NCBI RefSeq assembly: GCF_000003815.2
Contig: NC_049984.1
Coordinates: 16,812,495-16,876,494 of the forward strand
Length of the DNA stretch: 64,000 nucleotides
Direction: 5' to 3'
Source of the DNA: Branchiostoma floridae
Taxonomy: Eukaryota > Chordata > Leptocardii > Amphioxiformes > Branchiostomatidae
Made by a program: the position numbers and the translations under genes. The first letter of the stretch is position 1, and every line of letters begins with the position of its first letter. Below, in pieces: positions 25,105 to 36,400 of this stretch. The notes under the pieces are model-generated. The model was not told where the DNA came from, did no database searches, and saw only the letters and a program-made list of their open reading frames with translations.

Positions 25105-26115
25105 GAGTTCGGCGACCTCATACCTCCATGAAATATTTAGAGCTTTTGTAAAGTTTATGCAAATGACTTGCAGATTTACATGATTTATGCATGGTGATGT
25201 TCATCATTGACTAACATACACATGTCACAAGTATAAAATTCCAATCATTAAGCGGTTTTGCAATTTTTGTATATATTATGCAAATCAGTTCCTCATTAGC
25301 ACATTTCGTATATGCTTATATTCCATCTATCATAATTAACATGTGTTACATTTATTGAAGTCCAGTTATTGAAAACAATGACATTATTCAATTTCCACAT
25401 TGATTATCCAAATTAAGTCCTCATTTTCATAACATGTATATCATTATGAACATCTTTGCCTAAGCTACCCGCAGCCTAAAATGATGTCAATCTGTCATTC
25501 CTTTCTGCAGTTATCCTCTTTGGAATGTCTTGACAAAAATGCCCCTGCAGTTCCAAAAATAAATGTTAGGGGGCTGAAACTTGCCTCACATTGTCATGAC
25601 GCTGAAAGCTATCTACCACTAAAATGTCAGGACCGTATCATGTCTGGGACAAGAGATACATTGAAAAAACTGGTATGATAGATTATTCTCATTAATTATG
25701 CAAATGTACTCCTATTTTGCATAATTAGTATTCTATTTTGTACAACATTGTCTAAGGTACCTACATACCAAAAATCATGAAAATTGGTTGTTCCCTTCTT
25801 GAGTTATCCACTTCAGAAGTTTTTTGAGAAAAATCCCCCTGCTATCCCCAAACTAGCTAGTTGCTAGGGGGCCCAAACTTGTGTCACTTATTCCTGAGCA
25901 CAAGAGCTATCTAATACAAAAAATTCGTGACCATAGCATGTTCAGAACACGAGATAAAAAAATGGAAGTAATGCTGCAGTACCAAGGGAAGCCGCCAGGG
26001 GGCCCAAAATCTAATCATTTCCAGCTTTCGTCACAACCTACCAACACTCCAAGTATGAAACCAATCCACCCAGCCGTTCTTGAGTTATCTTGGTCACAGA
26101 CAAACGCTACTGAAA
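25105..26115 (+). repeat. Dispersed repeat family, copy 3
   Basis: Begins gagttcggcgacctcatacc and carries the family's words (attatgcaaat, aaaaatgcccctgcagttcc, gggggcccaaa, ttcttgagttatc) in the same order as copy 1. It is directly followed by copy 4. Confidence 0.7.
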
Positions 26116-27310
26116 CAAGAGTTCGGAGACCTCATACCTGCATGAAATATTCAGTTTTTAGAAATTTCTTGTTTTATCTTGTCTCAGTAATTATGCATAT
26201 ATGGCTGTAAATCTATTTTGAATGATTTTTCTCTACCAAACTGATAGAATACATTGTATATGTGAAAGTCTGTTCCTTTGGAAGAATTCCATTTTATAAT
26301 GAAGTATACAAAATAGTAACTTATAGTTTAATGACTCGCATCTAAAACTATGGTAATGTACACCTTTAATTAAGTAAGTTACATATGTCACACATATGAA
26401 ATAAAAGTATTATTTACCAACTACATTAACAATACAAACCAGGGTTGTAGCCAGCCAGAAATCATTTTCCGTCCCCTGGAATCTGGGGGCATGCTCCCAA
26501 GGAAAATTGTGAAACCTAGACCTTCTGAAATACTACATGTATTTCCTGTATTTTAAGGGTTAAATTTTGCTCACAGAGGACGGGATAAAATTTTTTTCCG
26601 TCCCCAGCTGCAAAACTCCGTCAAAGGACGGGAGGACGAAAGGGTGCTGGCTACAACCCTGATACAAACCCTAATTAAAGTAATTTGCATGGTTGGTACC
26701 CGTAAATGTTCCACCTGCCATTAAGTACAAATGTTACACGTTATTTAAAGTCGCATTATGAAAAAAAAATTGGAATCATAGATAATAAAGTTCACAAATT
26801 CCAGAGCAAGTAACTTGAGGGCCAAAATTGACTTTGACCTTCATCTTCCCAAAACCTATCCACATACAATATGTACTATATAATCACAATTAATACAAAG
26901 GTGCTGACAAACACACAATCAGACACACCCCTCTTGGTAAATCTCATGGCCCACTCAGAGGTAACCTGGCCCTTATGTAGCCCAGGGCAACAGAAACTTT
27001 CCTCTGGAGAGTATGCGCATCTGGAGTCACTTCTGTTAACAATTAAAACCAAGCAGATGTAGGGTAACCTCCCAATTAACACAAAAATCAACATTCTGTA
27101 CCAGGTTCAAAGTCAATTAGGCCCCAAATCAAACCTGACCGTCTGGCTACCACACCCAACCAATCTACCAAATACCATCGCAATAGCATGCTGCGTACTG
27201 GAGATATATCACAGGAAACGCACCAAAACACACAAAACACGAACCTTAAAACTAAACCTGCATTTTCATGCATGCAAATATAACCTCCATGACATTTCAT
27301 GGAGGTAATT
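26116..27310 (+). repeat. Dispersed repeat family, copy 4
   Basis: Begins gagttcggagacctcatacc and ends in an aacctccatgacatttcatggaggt hairpin-like terminus at about 27285-27308. A complete hAT-type MITE is inserted into it at 26440-26661, so it is older than that element. Confidence 0.65.
26440..26661. mobile_element. hAT-type MITE, 222 bp, with 8-bp TSD
   Basis: Perfect 16-bp terminal inverted repeats CAGGGTTGTAGCCAGC (26440-26455) and complement (26646-26661) are bordered by identical 8-bp ATACAAAC duplications (26432-26439, 26662-26669). CAGGG-type ends with 8-bp duplications are diagnostic of hAT elements. The interior carries an inverted pair of gtcccc words and no gene. Confidence 0.93.
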
Positions 27311-27500
27311 AAGTGTAATACAATGTTGCCACTCTTTTGAGTGCTGACATTAAAACTCAATGCAGGCCCCCGTACATGTAAAACAGGAACTTTCTTCATA
27401 ACGTAATGGATTTGACAGGCTTTTAAAGTTGTATAAACATGATATTTTGTCTCATGTACCGATTGTTGAACACTAGTTAAAGATAGAGATACATTAAGTA

Positions 27501-27980
27501 CAGTCAAACCTGCCCGAGCGACCACCTCTTCTCAGCGACCACCTGGCCATTTCGACCGCTTCTTCTCGGTCCCGATTTTTTTCCCATTGACGTAAGCATT
27601 AAGCGACCTTTTCTCAACGACCACCTGGCCAACGCGACCGCGACCGGCCCAAATTGGGACCCATAACGACCGCATCATTTTCAAAATTGAGGTTTTCATC
27701 GATTTTTGATGATAACTATCGCGGTTTTGTGCCGAAATTGGCCATTTTGCGTCGAATTTTGACTTTCCATTACGATGTTATGTTTAAAATTAGGGATGGC
27801 CGGCGGATTGCTTAAAATAGGGATGGCGGGCGGATTTGCTATTTGCCATTAAACACCACGGAAACCATTTATACTTTGCATCGGGCATGTTTTGAGTCGA
27901 TACTCTTCTCAGCGACCACCTGTCCAAATCGACCGCTTTTTCCCGGTCCCCCGAGTGGTCGTCTTGGGCAGGTTTAACTG
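27501..27980. mobile_element. Tc1/mariner-type MITE, 480 bp
   Basis: Ends CAGTCAAACCTGCCC and complement of GGGCAGGTTTAACTG form 15-bp terminal inverted repeats with one mismatch, flanked on both sides by TA (27499-27500, 27981-27982). The interior repeats gcgaccacctg words. TA duplication and CAGT-type ends indicate the Tc1/mariner group. There is no transposase frame. A degraded relative lies at 63283. Confidence 0.88.
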
Positions 27981-28639
27981 TAGATCCCAGGCCCAGGAGC
28001 GACTCTTCCTTCAAAATGCATAAATACTTTTTAAACATAAATGCTTAATATATTATTACGTTACCTTCACAGAAGGGAACATATTGTTTTTGCTTTGTTT
28101 CTTCTTCTTCTTTTCCGCACAAATAAGGTCAACGACCTGGACCAGACGGCTGTCACCATGGTAACCGGTAAAGTAGCAGGCACCATGTGCTGTTCGGTTA
28201 CATAATGTAGCAAATGTCAGATCTAGAGGGGCTCGGGTCACTACATTTAGAAATGTGTTCAAATGAGAATGAACAAAACAGTTGCCAGTGTTAGACTACA
28301 ACATGTGAAGGTAAGATTCTGTATTTGCTTGCAAATATTACCTTTCTAGTTAGTGTTTAACGTTATAACTGTTACATAAGTACAGGGCATATAAAGGCAC
28401 GTATTTTCTAAAAGCTGGGAGACGATGAATAATTTCCGTGGTCCCATTGAGAAGTATTAACGCTAGGTTTGAACATCTCTTTTTCAACCTCCTTGGTTTG
28501 AAAAGAATATTAGGTTTTACAATAAAACGTAAAAAAAATTGTATTGGCCAAAAGCATGCAATTGATAACAAAATTGCTGTCGTGGTAACATGAAAAGTAT
28601 GCAAGTTTGAACTGTAGTTTATTCTCATACAACTGGCGA

Positions 28640-29130
28640 TTAGATAATGCCAAACTGGGTAACTAATATCCTATGCGCGATGCGAACATAATAGGGCCTT
28701 CACACTGAAACCGAATTAGCAGGAATCAAGCAGAACCAGTCGGAATGAAGTATTTGCAAACTTCGTGCCACATTCGGGGTCATTCCGAGTGGGAATTCCA
28801 AATGGACCTTATATCCCCTTCACACGAGAAGGAATGAGCCAAAATGCCGTCATAATGAAATGTCTTTTCTATACCTTGTATACGTAGTGTATTCTAGAAA
28901 TTCTCACTGCATTCGAGATATTCTTTTGGTCACATTCGGGAAGGATTCGAGTGGCTTGCCGTTTCGGTTCTCCACCAAATGAGATAAGAATGTTTCGAAT
29001 AATGTTGGAATGTCACAGAATGCGGTCATACTGCAGTTAGAATAGTTAGAATACACTTCGAATTGTTGTATTATCTCAGTCTGAGTGTGTCTTCTGTAGT
29101 TTAACGTTTTCCCAGACCAGCCCGTGTATA
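28640..29130. repeat. Partial copy of P450 upstream block
   Basis: Words ccaaactggg, gcgatgcgaacat and ttatctcagtctgagtg occur here in the order seen upstream of P450 copy 1 (12390, 13310, 13815). Between them is diverged sequence rich in cattcg/gaatg words. It is probably a remnant of the tandem duplication that produced copy 2. Confidence 0.5.
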
Positions 29131-29548
29131 CTATTGGGATATGTGAGTCAGTTCGCGTATCTGGACATCCCCTTATGTGGGAAGTCGTAGTTCATGATTT
29201 TTTGCTAAATAGCGTCTCACACACACTCACTCCGTGTGAGATGTCGTTAAGCCGGCTTTACAATTCATGCGGACGCCGGCCGAATTTGTAGATCGGTCAG
29301 AGCTCGCCGAATGTCAACATCGCCCGAGTATCGGCTGTATTTTTCGCTGAAAATCTGTCCCCTTTACAAATGGACGGAGCCCGTCCGACGTCCGTCCAAC
29401 ACAAGTGATTATAATTTGTTAATGAGATTGTACTATGTCTTGAACATGGACGAAGTCAGAACTGACAAACCTTGTAAAAAGCTGAATATTTGTGTAAAAT
29501 TTAATTTCTGAGTTGCGGGATTATGTAGGACATGAGTGGAGTGGACGA

Positions 29549-29746
29549 NNNNNNNNNNNNNNNNNNNNNNNNNNNNNNNNNNNNNNNNNNNNNNNNNNNN
29601 NNNNNNNNNNNNNNNNNNNNNNNNNNNNNNNNNNNNNNNNNNNNNNNNNNNNNNNNNNNNNNNNNNNNNNNNNNNNNNNNNNNNNNNNNNNNNNNNNNNN
29701 NNNNNNNNNNNNNNNNNNNNNNNNNNNNNNNNNNNNNNNNNNNNNN
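29549..29746. other. Assembly gap (N run)
   Basis: 198 undetermined bases. Frames shown across it are not real. Confidence 0.99.
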
Positions 29747-29806
29747 TATAAAGTGGAGAAAATGTTGAACACAAAAAAAAAGAAAAAAAAAAAAATAAAG
29801 ACGAGT

Positions 29807-29920
29807 TGTCAGCGAGCTCTAAATTACGAGGAGGTATGACCCTGATGCCGACGAAGAAACTCTGCCATTTGTTCGTAAGCATCAGGTTCATGCCTCCTCG
29901 TAATTTAGAGCTCGCTGACA
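29807..29920. repeat. 41-bp-arm hairpin
   Basis: Arms 29807-29847 and 29880-29920 are complementary at 39 of 41 positions by my count. The loop is 32 nt. It directly follows an A-rich tract next to the assembly gap, which may explain the failed assembly. Confidence 0.9.
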
Positions 29921-30467
29921 CCTCGGCCGAGCTAAATTTTTGATTTGTAAACGGGGCTTAAAGGGGACTTTAGAATGCCTCACAGCGGAATATAAAGTAT
30001 CTGCAGACTGACTTGTTTACTCTTTACGCTTTTGCTGACTTTGTAAAGTGTGAAAACGACAATTGTATCCTTGCGCCTTCTCTGGCCCGTTAACCCACAT
30101 CAGTGTAACATTGATTCTCCAATATTGACAAACGAAAGAGTATTAAGTTACCGACAAGCACTGTCCGAAAACAAGGCCGACGTCCGACCGGACGAATTTC
30201 TTTTCTTTCTTGCAAGTCACGCAGGGGTCGATGACCCCAAAGCTGGAACCCTGCCGGGGCAGCCTTGAGTGGATACGTCAGCACAAAAAGCAGGCTAAGA
30301 CACAGACATAACAGCAAGAGTCACTGCGATTTTACAGAAGGGGGAATTCGTTTCGCTGTGTTATCTCAGTGTGACCAGTTTGTGAGCGTGTCCGTTGGTT
30401 CACCAGTAACGTTAACGTTACTGCCCCAGAGACTGGAGTAACGACCACTTGTTGATCTGTGACCACC

Positions 30468-33400
30468 ATGGCCCTGGAGGCGTTCCTCGACATCCCCCTG
30501 ACGTGGGTCCTTCTAACGCTACTGGGAGTTCTCTTTTACCTGTAAGTATGGCACTTTTCCATCAGGGATCATATATTATTTACGGACAACTCCAATGCCT
30601 AGCTCGCGACCTGCAAACAACGTAAACATAGCTAACTACACGAAGGCCTAGACTTTAGCCTTGTACATAGCCCCTCCCTCCGGCTTTTGCCAGCCGGGAA
30701 GCTCTTGGTTTGAGACAGGGTGAAACACAACTTTGGTTACAAAGATCCCACTCGTCTACCTGTAATGTCTCCACTAGTTTCAGACAGCTTGACGTAGCAC
30801 ACCTAAATTTTGGGGTTTCCAGAAAAGGCGGAGTAGGCTAGTGGGGTGGGCAACATTAGCATGGGAGTTTTGTACATTAATTATGCAAGGATATCTAAGT
30901 ACATGTGTTTACATATCAATTCTATGGGTGAAATTTGTTGCAATTAAATGTCCAAAGTATGCAAAGTTTTTAAGTAGTATACTTTTACCAATTGCAATAT
31001 TGATTTCATTATTTGTGTATCTATTTTCTGTACAATTTCAAGTGTTAAACTTTGTAACATACTGGTATGGAGCAATATAGTCACATTCCACAATGCCTGA
31101 AGGATGCCATATACAATTTAATTGGGAGTTTTGATTCAACTTAGTTTGTTATAGCCACAGAAGAGACTTGGGAGCTACAATACGGCTGGATACCAGGCTA
31201 AGTTTCTTAAGAAATGACCAGAAAAGTCATTTTTTTGTAATCTTCCTCCATGTTACACAATGACACTTTAAGATTGTTCCTTCTTCCCCAGGTATGCAGT
31301 GCGTCCCTTATGGACCTTCAAGAACATGGGTGTTCCAGGACCCACCCCTCTGCCCTTTGTCGGGACCCTGCTGCGATGGTTCAAGGATGTGAGTAGGATT
31401 TCCTGTGGTCATTCTGTATATTAGAAAGTACAAAGAACCCAGCATTTCACCACTAGGCTATCTTGTGGATTTCTATTCTTAATTCAAAGGTAACTGGCAT
31501 TCAGTTGAGTTTAATCCTTGAGCAGGGGTTTGACCCCAACTCGGACAAGGTATGTTGTAAGGCAGCATTTGTCATTTCAAATGGTGACCTAAAGATGGTG
31601 GGTCTGTGTTTGAGGGAGTTTCAGGCGTTAGTCTCTGTCATCAAATCTCTGCATGACAACACACTTTTTTCAAAGTATTGAAACGCCAAGATGAATTTTA
31701 TGTCCAGACGTGTTTGTTTATGTCTCAGGGGCCTTCAACTCTGACATGATTCCTGCAGAGAAGCACACTGTACATGCACAGTTCAAATCATGAACCTTAT
31801 TGTTGTAATGTTACTGTTTATGTACAGGGAATCTGGAGTGCAGAGGGGTCGAGACGGCGTGTGCAGCAGTACGGTAAAGTGTATGGGTAAGTCTGTAATA
31901 AGTTTGCCCCAGATTTTGGCTGTGGATTTGTAGATAGGATAACAGTAAAGTAAAGAGGACTCATTGATTCCTTTCTAATTGTTTTATTTCTATCACCAGG
32001 TTTTTCTTTGGAAGGACACCAACGCTCATCATATCAGATGGAGAAATGCTCAGAGAGATCTTTGTGAAAAAATTTCATGCCCTCACCGACCGCCAGGTGG
32101 TGTTTTTTATGGTTCAAGCGATACCAAATGAATGGAAATGTCATTTACTAACAGCTTTTCTGCTTACATAATTTTTGGGGTGCCCAGCGGATGTCAGTAA
32201 TCAAATTAGTATGGTCGTACCATAACAAAACAGTTTTTGCTAACATTTGTTAGCACTGAAGCCTTATCATGTCATACTATATAAAATGTCTATTCAATCT
32301 AATGTGGATTGTCATTTTTTTCTCCAAACTAGACCGATACACTGTCACTGGACACAAAACCCAGCGGCCGCATGCTCATCAATCTGAGGAGTGAGGAGTG
32401 GAAGAATGTAAGGAGCACCTTGAGTCCAGCCTTCAGCGGGGGCAAACTGAAGATGGTAGGTATTAGTAGACATGTAATAAGTTGTCAAATTTGGGTTTCA
32501 AAATAGGGACATTGCAATATCCCAGTTCATGGTAGAATCTGCATATGCTCGGCAAGGTGCAGTGTAGGTAATACTGTAAATGCAGAAATGTTCGTGGTGG
32601 TTTTATGTTCACAGTTTTTGCAGTCACCAGGCTGCTTCAGTGCAAACTCAAAACTGCTGCAAAGATTTTTCCATTACAGTATGTGACTACAGTATATGCC
32701 ACTTTAATTTGAGTAACAATTATTTCTATGCATTTTTACCCACAGCAAGGAAATCATTTTTTAATTTTTCTATTTATCAGTAAAAAAGTGCTTTGAATTA
32801 AAGCATATTACATGTTTTCATTACAAGACTAAGAGGGCCACTAGAAGCATAATTCATTCAGACTAGTATGCTAATGTCCACCTAAATTGCACTGGCCTGA
32901 TAAGGCAAGTACAGGACAACATGCACTTGCCCGATCAGCATGTTCACTTAGCCCGGGCAAGCAAGCCAATCTAACCCTGTACGTCTCCAACACGTCAAAG
33001 CCACCTGTGCTGAAAGATTCTTTCCTTTTGTACAGATGGGGCCAGCAATAAACACCTGTGCTGACCAGCTTGTGCAGAATATTGCAAAGTTTGCAGGTAC
33101 AGGGGAGTCCTTCGACACCAAAAAGTAAGTACCAGTAGAGATTGGGGGAAGAATCTGTAGAACCATTACATGACAAGAGGGGGCTGAAAGAAAAACTCGA
33201 ACCTGAACTATGCCTCAGACTTTGCACTCAATGACTAACTGTATCTGTAACTGTAAACTTAGTTTTCCTCCAGTTCACCCTTATCATTTTACATCAAAGA
33301 GTTAGAAGATGGAATCAATGTAACATCAACCCCACTGGATACCCAAAGCTACCACATTGGAAGAAAGCTATTATCAAGGCCTTCTGAAGAATGTCTTGAA

Positions 33401-36400
33401 TACCTGGATATTTGTCCCCACCTCTAAGAATTACTGATGTTGCAATGATAAATTTCTTTAGATTCACCATGTTTCAAAATGTGGCAGTCTTACGGAACTT
33501 AGTGAGATTACAAGAGTTGATGTTAGTAATGTTACCAAGCTTCAGACTTCCCATTCATACTCAGTTTTTAATAGCTTCCAATTCAGCATCATTTTTTTTC
33601 TGCACAAATTTATTTTCTGTGGACTTACTTACAGATATGTAACATTGATGTGATTTCAGACTCACAGGTGCATTTACTATGGACGTCATTGCCAGGACTG
33701 CCTTTGGTACTGAGATCGATTCCCAGCGCAACCCACAGGACCCTTTTGTCCTTATGGGCAGGAAGGCTTTCAATGTGGAGTTCTCAAGTCCAATCCTTAT
33801 GTTGTTTGGTGGGTCTGTCTCTATGCGTGTATTAAATGTTGAACATCTGGTGCCAAATGCTTGTTTTGTAGAACAGTGATATGAAAGATATTTGCCATGT
33901 CCAGATTATACATAATGGAGTAATGTTGCTAAGGCCAATATGGAACATGAAAGTATTCTATTCTAACACATATCAATGGCCTGTGAAGTCAATCTGCAAA
34001 GAATAACATAAGAATCCCCACCTTTGTGATTAAGTGTCCAATGAAGTAGCATAACATTGAGTGACAGAATGTGATCAACGAACACATGTAATGTTGGTAA
34101 AACCTTATTTGCATAATAAGTGAACCACAATAAAAAAAGACATACAAGAAAATTAAGTTGCTCTTCCTCCCGATCTGTAGTCATGTTCCCCTCCATCATG
34201 AAGCCCATCATGGAATGGCTCAACATCGACCTCTTCCCAAGAGATGCCACCAGCTTCTTCTACAGCATCTTTGACCAGCTCATTGGGCTTAGACAGAAGA
34301 GTGCTGAGGTATGTGTGTTGTCATTGCAACTGTTCCCGTTCAGTAACAGTGTTGTAATTATACACTGACTGAATTAGCTGTAATTCACATGGCTATTTCC
34401 TTTGTTTTTAATGTTAGGAGTGCATTGTGAGCTTATGTCCTTGGTGCTGAATGTGTAGTGATGAAGATACTCTGTACATTCAGCTATCATAACTTCAAAT
34501 ACCATTAGGAACACTGCATTGACTACATGGCGGGCCTTCATACCCTTTTACGTGGATGAACGTATTTTGAAGTAGGACTGCTTAAACTTAACATTCCCGT
34601 AGATGTATATTCCTTTGGACAATATTAACACCAGGGTGTTAGACTCCGTTGCAGTCCTCGGAGCGGGGCTTTTTTTTGGGGGGGAGGGGGGTCGCAATTT
34701 TCAACGTATGCTATGTTCTCTTGTGCCGGGAAAGGGAGTTTGTCGAGGAAAGGAGTTTGCCGTGGCAGGGAGTTTGCCGTTGCCGTCTTCGGACGGGGCA
34801 AAGACTCGCTATCATGGTAAACTCCCTTACACAGCAAACTCCCTTCCTCGGCAAACTCCCTTGTGGATTTTGCACCATCTGTCACTGAGTGAGTTTTTTC
34901 ATAGAACTTTTAAAAGTCTGATATCAAACAACAATGCTTATTAGTCCTATCATTTGACATATTTCTATGACAGAAGGGACGAGTTGACTTCCTGCAGCTG
35001 ATGATGGATGCTCACAAAGATGCAGATGAGGAAGAAGAGGATGGTGTCAAGTCGCATGGGCAGAAACATGGTATGCTAATCCTTTATGACTCATACACAC
35101 TCACTCAATATCAGGTTTATTGTCTGTTGTTTCCTGTGTTTTGAACTTAAATGTGCTTGCGCTTCAGTTTTCAAGGTCTTATGGTAGATCGTCAGCTACT
35201 TCTATTTCTGAATAACTGATAACGGAGTACTAACAAGTCGAAAATGGTAAATATTGGATCCTGCAATCATCCTTCCAGCTTCCTTTGAAAACATTGTATA
35301 TACTAACCTTGCCCTGACCTTGTGCCCTTGGGACTTTACACTATATCCCACCATGAAAGTGGAGTGATGCCCACCAAGCCTCTTCGGCTCAAGTATCAAA
35401 AAGTGTAACCAAAACACACACAGATTTGGTGCACCAGTGTGCCAGCACTTGCTACCAAGATCTGTAATTTTTTTCTGCAGACATTTGAAGCTATATAGGT
35501 GCATCCTAGGATATCTTCCTTGATGTTGTCCTTCTATTTCTTTTGGCCCTTGTCATGTAGGCTGTAATTTTGAGTGAATTTAATTTTTGGCCTTTCTTTT
35601 GATTTTATTTAACCTCTTTTGTTTCTTTTTGTGAATATTTTTAGCTCTGACCAGAGATGACATCGTTGCCAACGGCTTTCTCTTCTTTGTTGCGGGCTAC
35701 GAGACAACTGCAAGTACGATGGCCTTCGTGATGTACAACTTTGCACTGAATCAGGAAGAACAGGACAAGGCTAGGGAGGAGGTCAACAAGATCATGGAGG
35801 ACAGAGTAGGACTGTTATTGTTGTTGTATAGCAAGGTTTTAGGGATCCTAAACATTTAGTTACAATACAGAACCTCTATCATTACGCATAGGGAAAGAAG
35901 GGGACATGCAAGGAATGAAGTACTTAATCAAACTCAGGAAAGGTGTGAATCTGTAAGGTTCACAAAAGCAACAAAAACAACCAATGAGATCTATTGATTC
36001 TTTTTATGTGTATATGATAAGTCTGTAAATGATCATGATTACCTTTCAACTGCAAAATATTTTATCAGATATATGTACAGATGTGTCTTTAATGATAGAC
36101 TTGTTCAAAACAAAAAAGTCAGCAATACTATTGTATCCCACTACAGGACCTGGTTGACTATGAGGCAGTGCATGAGATGTCGTACCTGGAGATGTGCTGT
36201 ATGGAGACCCTGCGCTTGTACCCTCCTGCACCAAAGTTGGTTCTGTTTCTATATTTTGTTGAGAATAGCTGATGAACCATACCCTCCCATTGAAAGGTTT
36301 TAACGGTAACAGTAGCATGTGTCCAGACAATGTCATATATAAAATCAAGTCGATGTGGCCTTACAGAAAAATTTGACAGACCAAACTTTTGAACAGGTCT

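Larger units (their letters stand above)
29251..29957. mobile_element. TTAA-flanked element spanning an assembly gap
   Basis: The left end gccggctttacaattc and right end gatttgtaaacggggc are imperfect inverted repeats, flanked by TTAA at 29247-29250 and 29958-29961. Just inside are cggccga (left) and tcggccg (right). The interior includes the 198-bp N run and a strong hairpin at 29807-29920. It separates two pieces of the P450 copy 2 upstream block. Confidence 0.65.

Noticed and set aside
29433-29921. Frames running through the N run
   Set aside because: Artefacts of undetermined bases.
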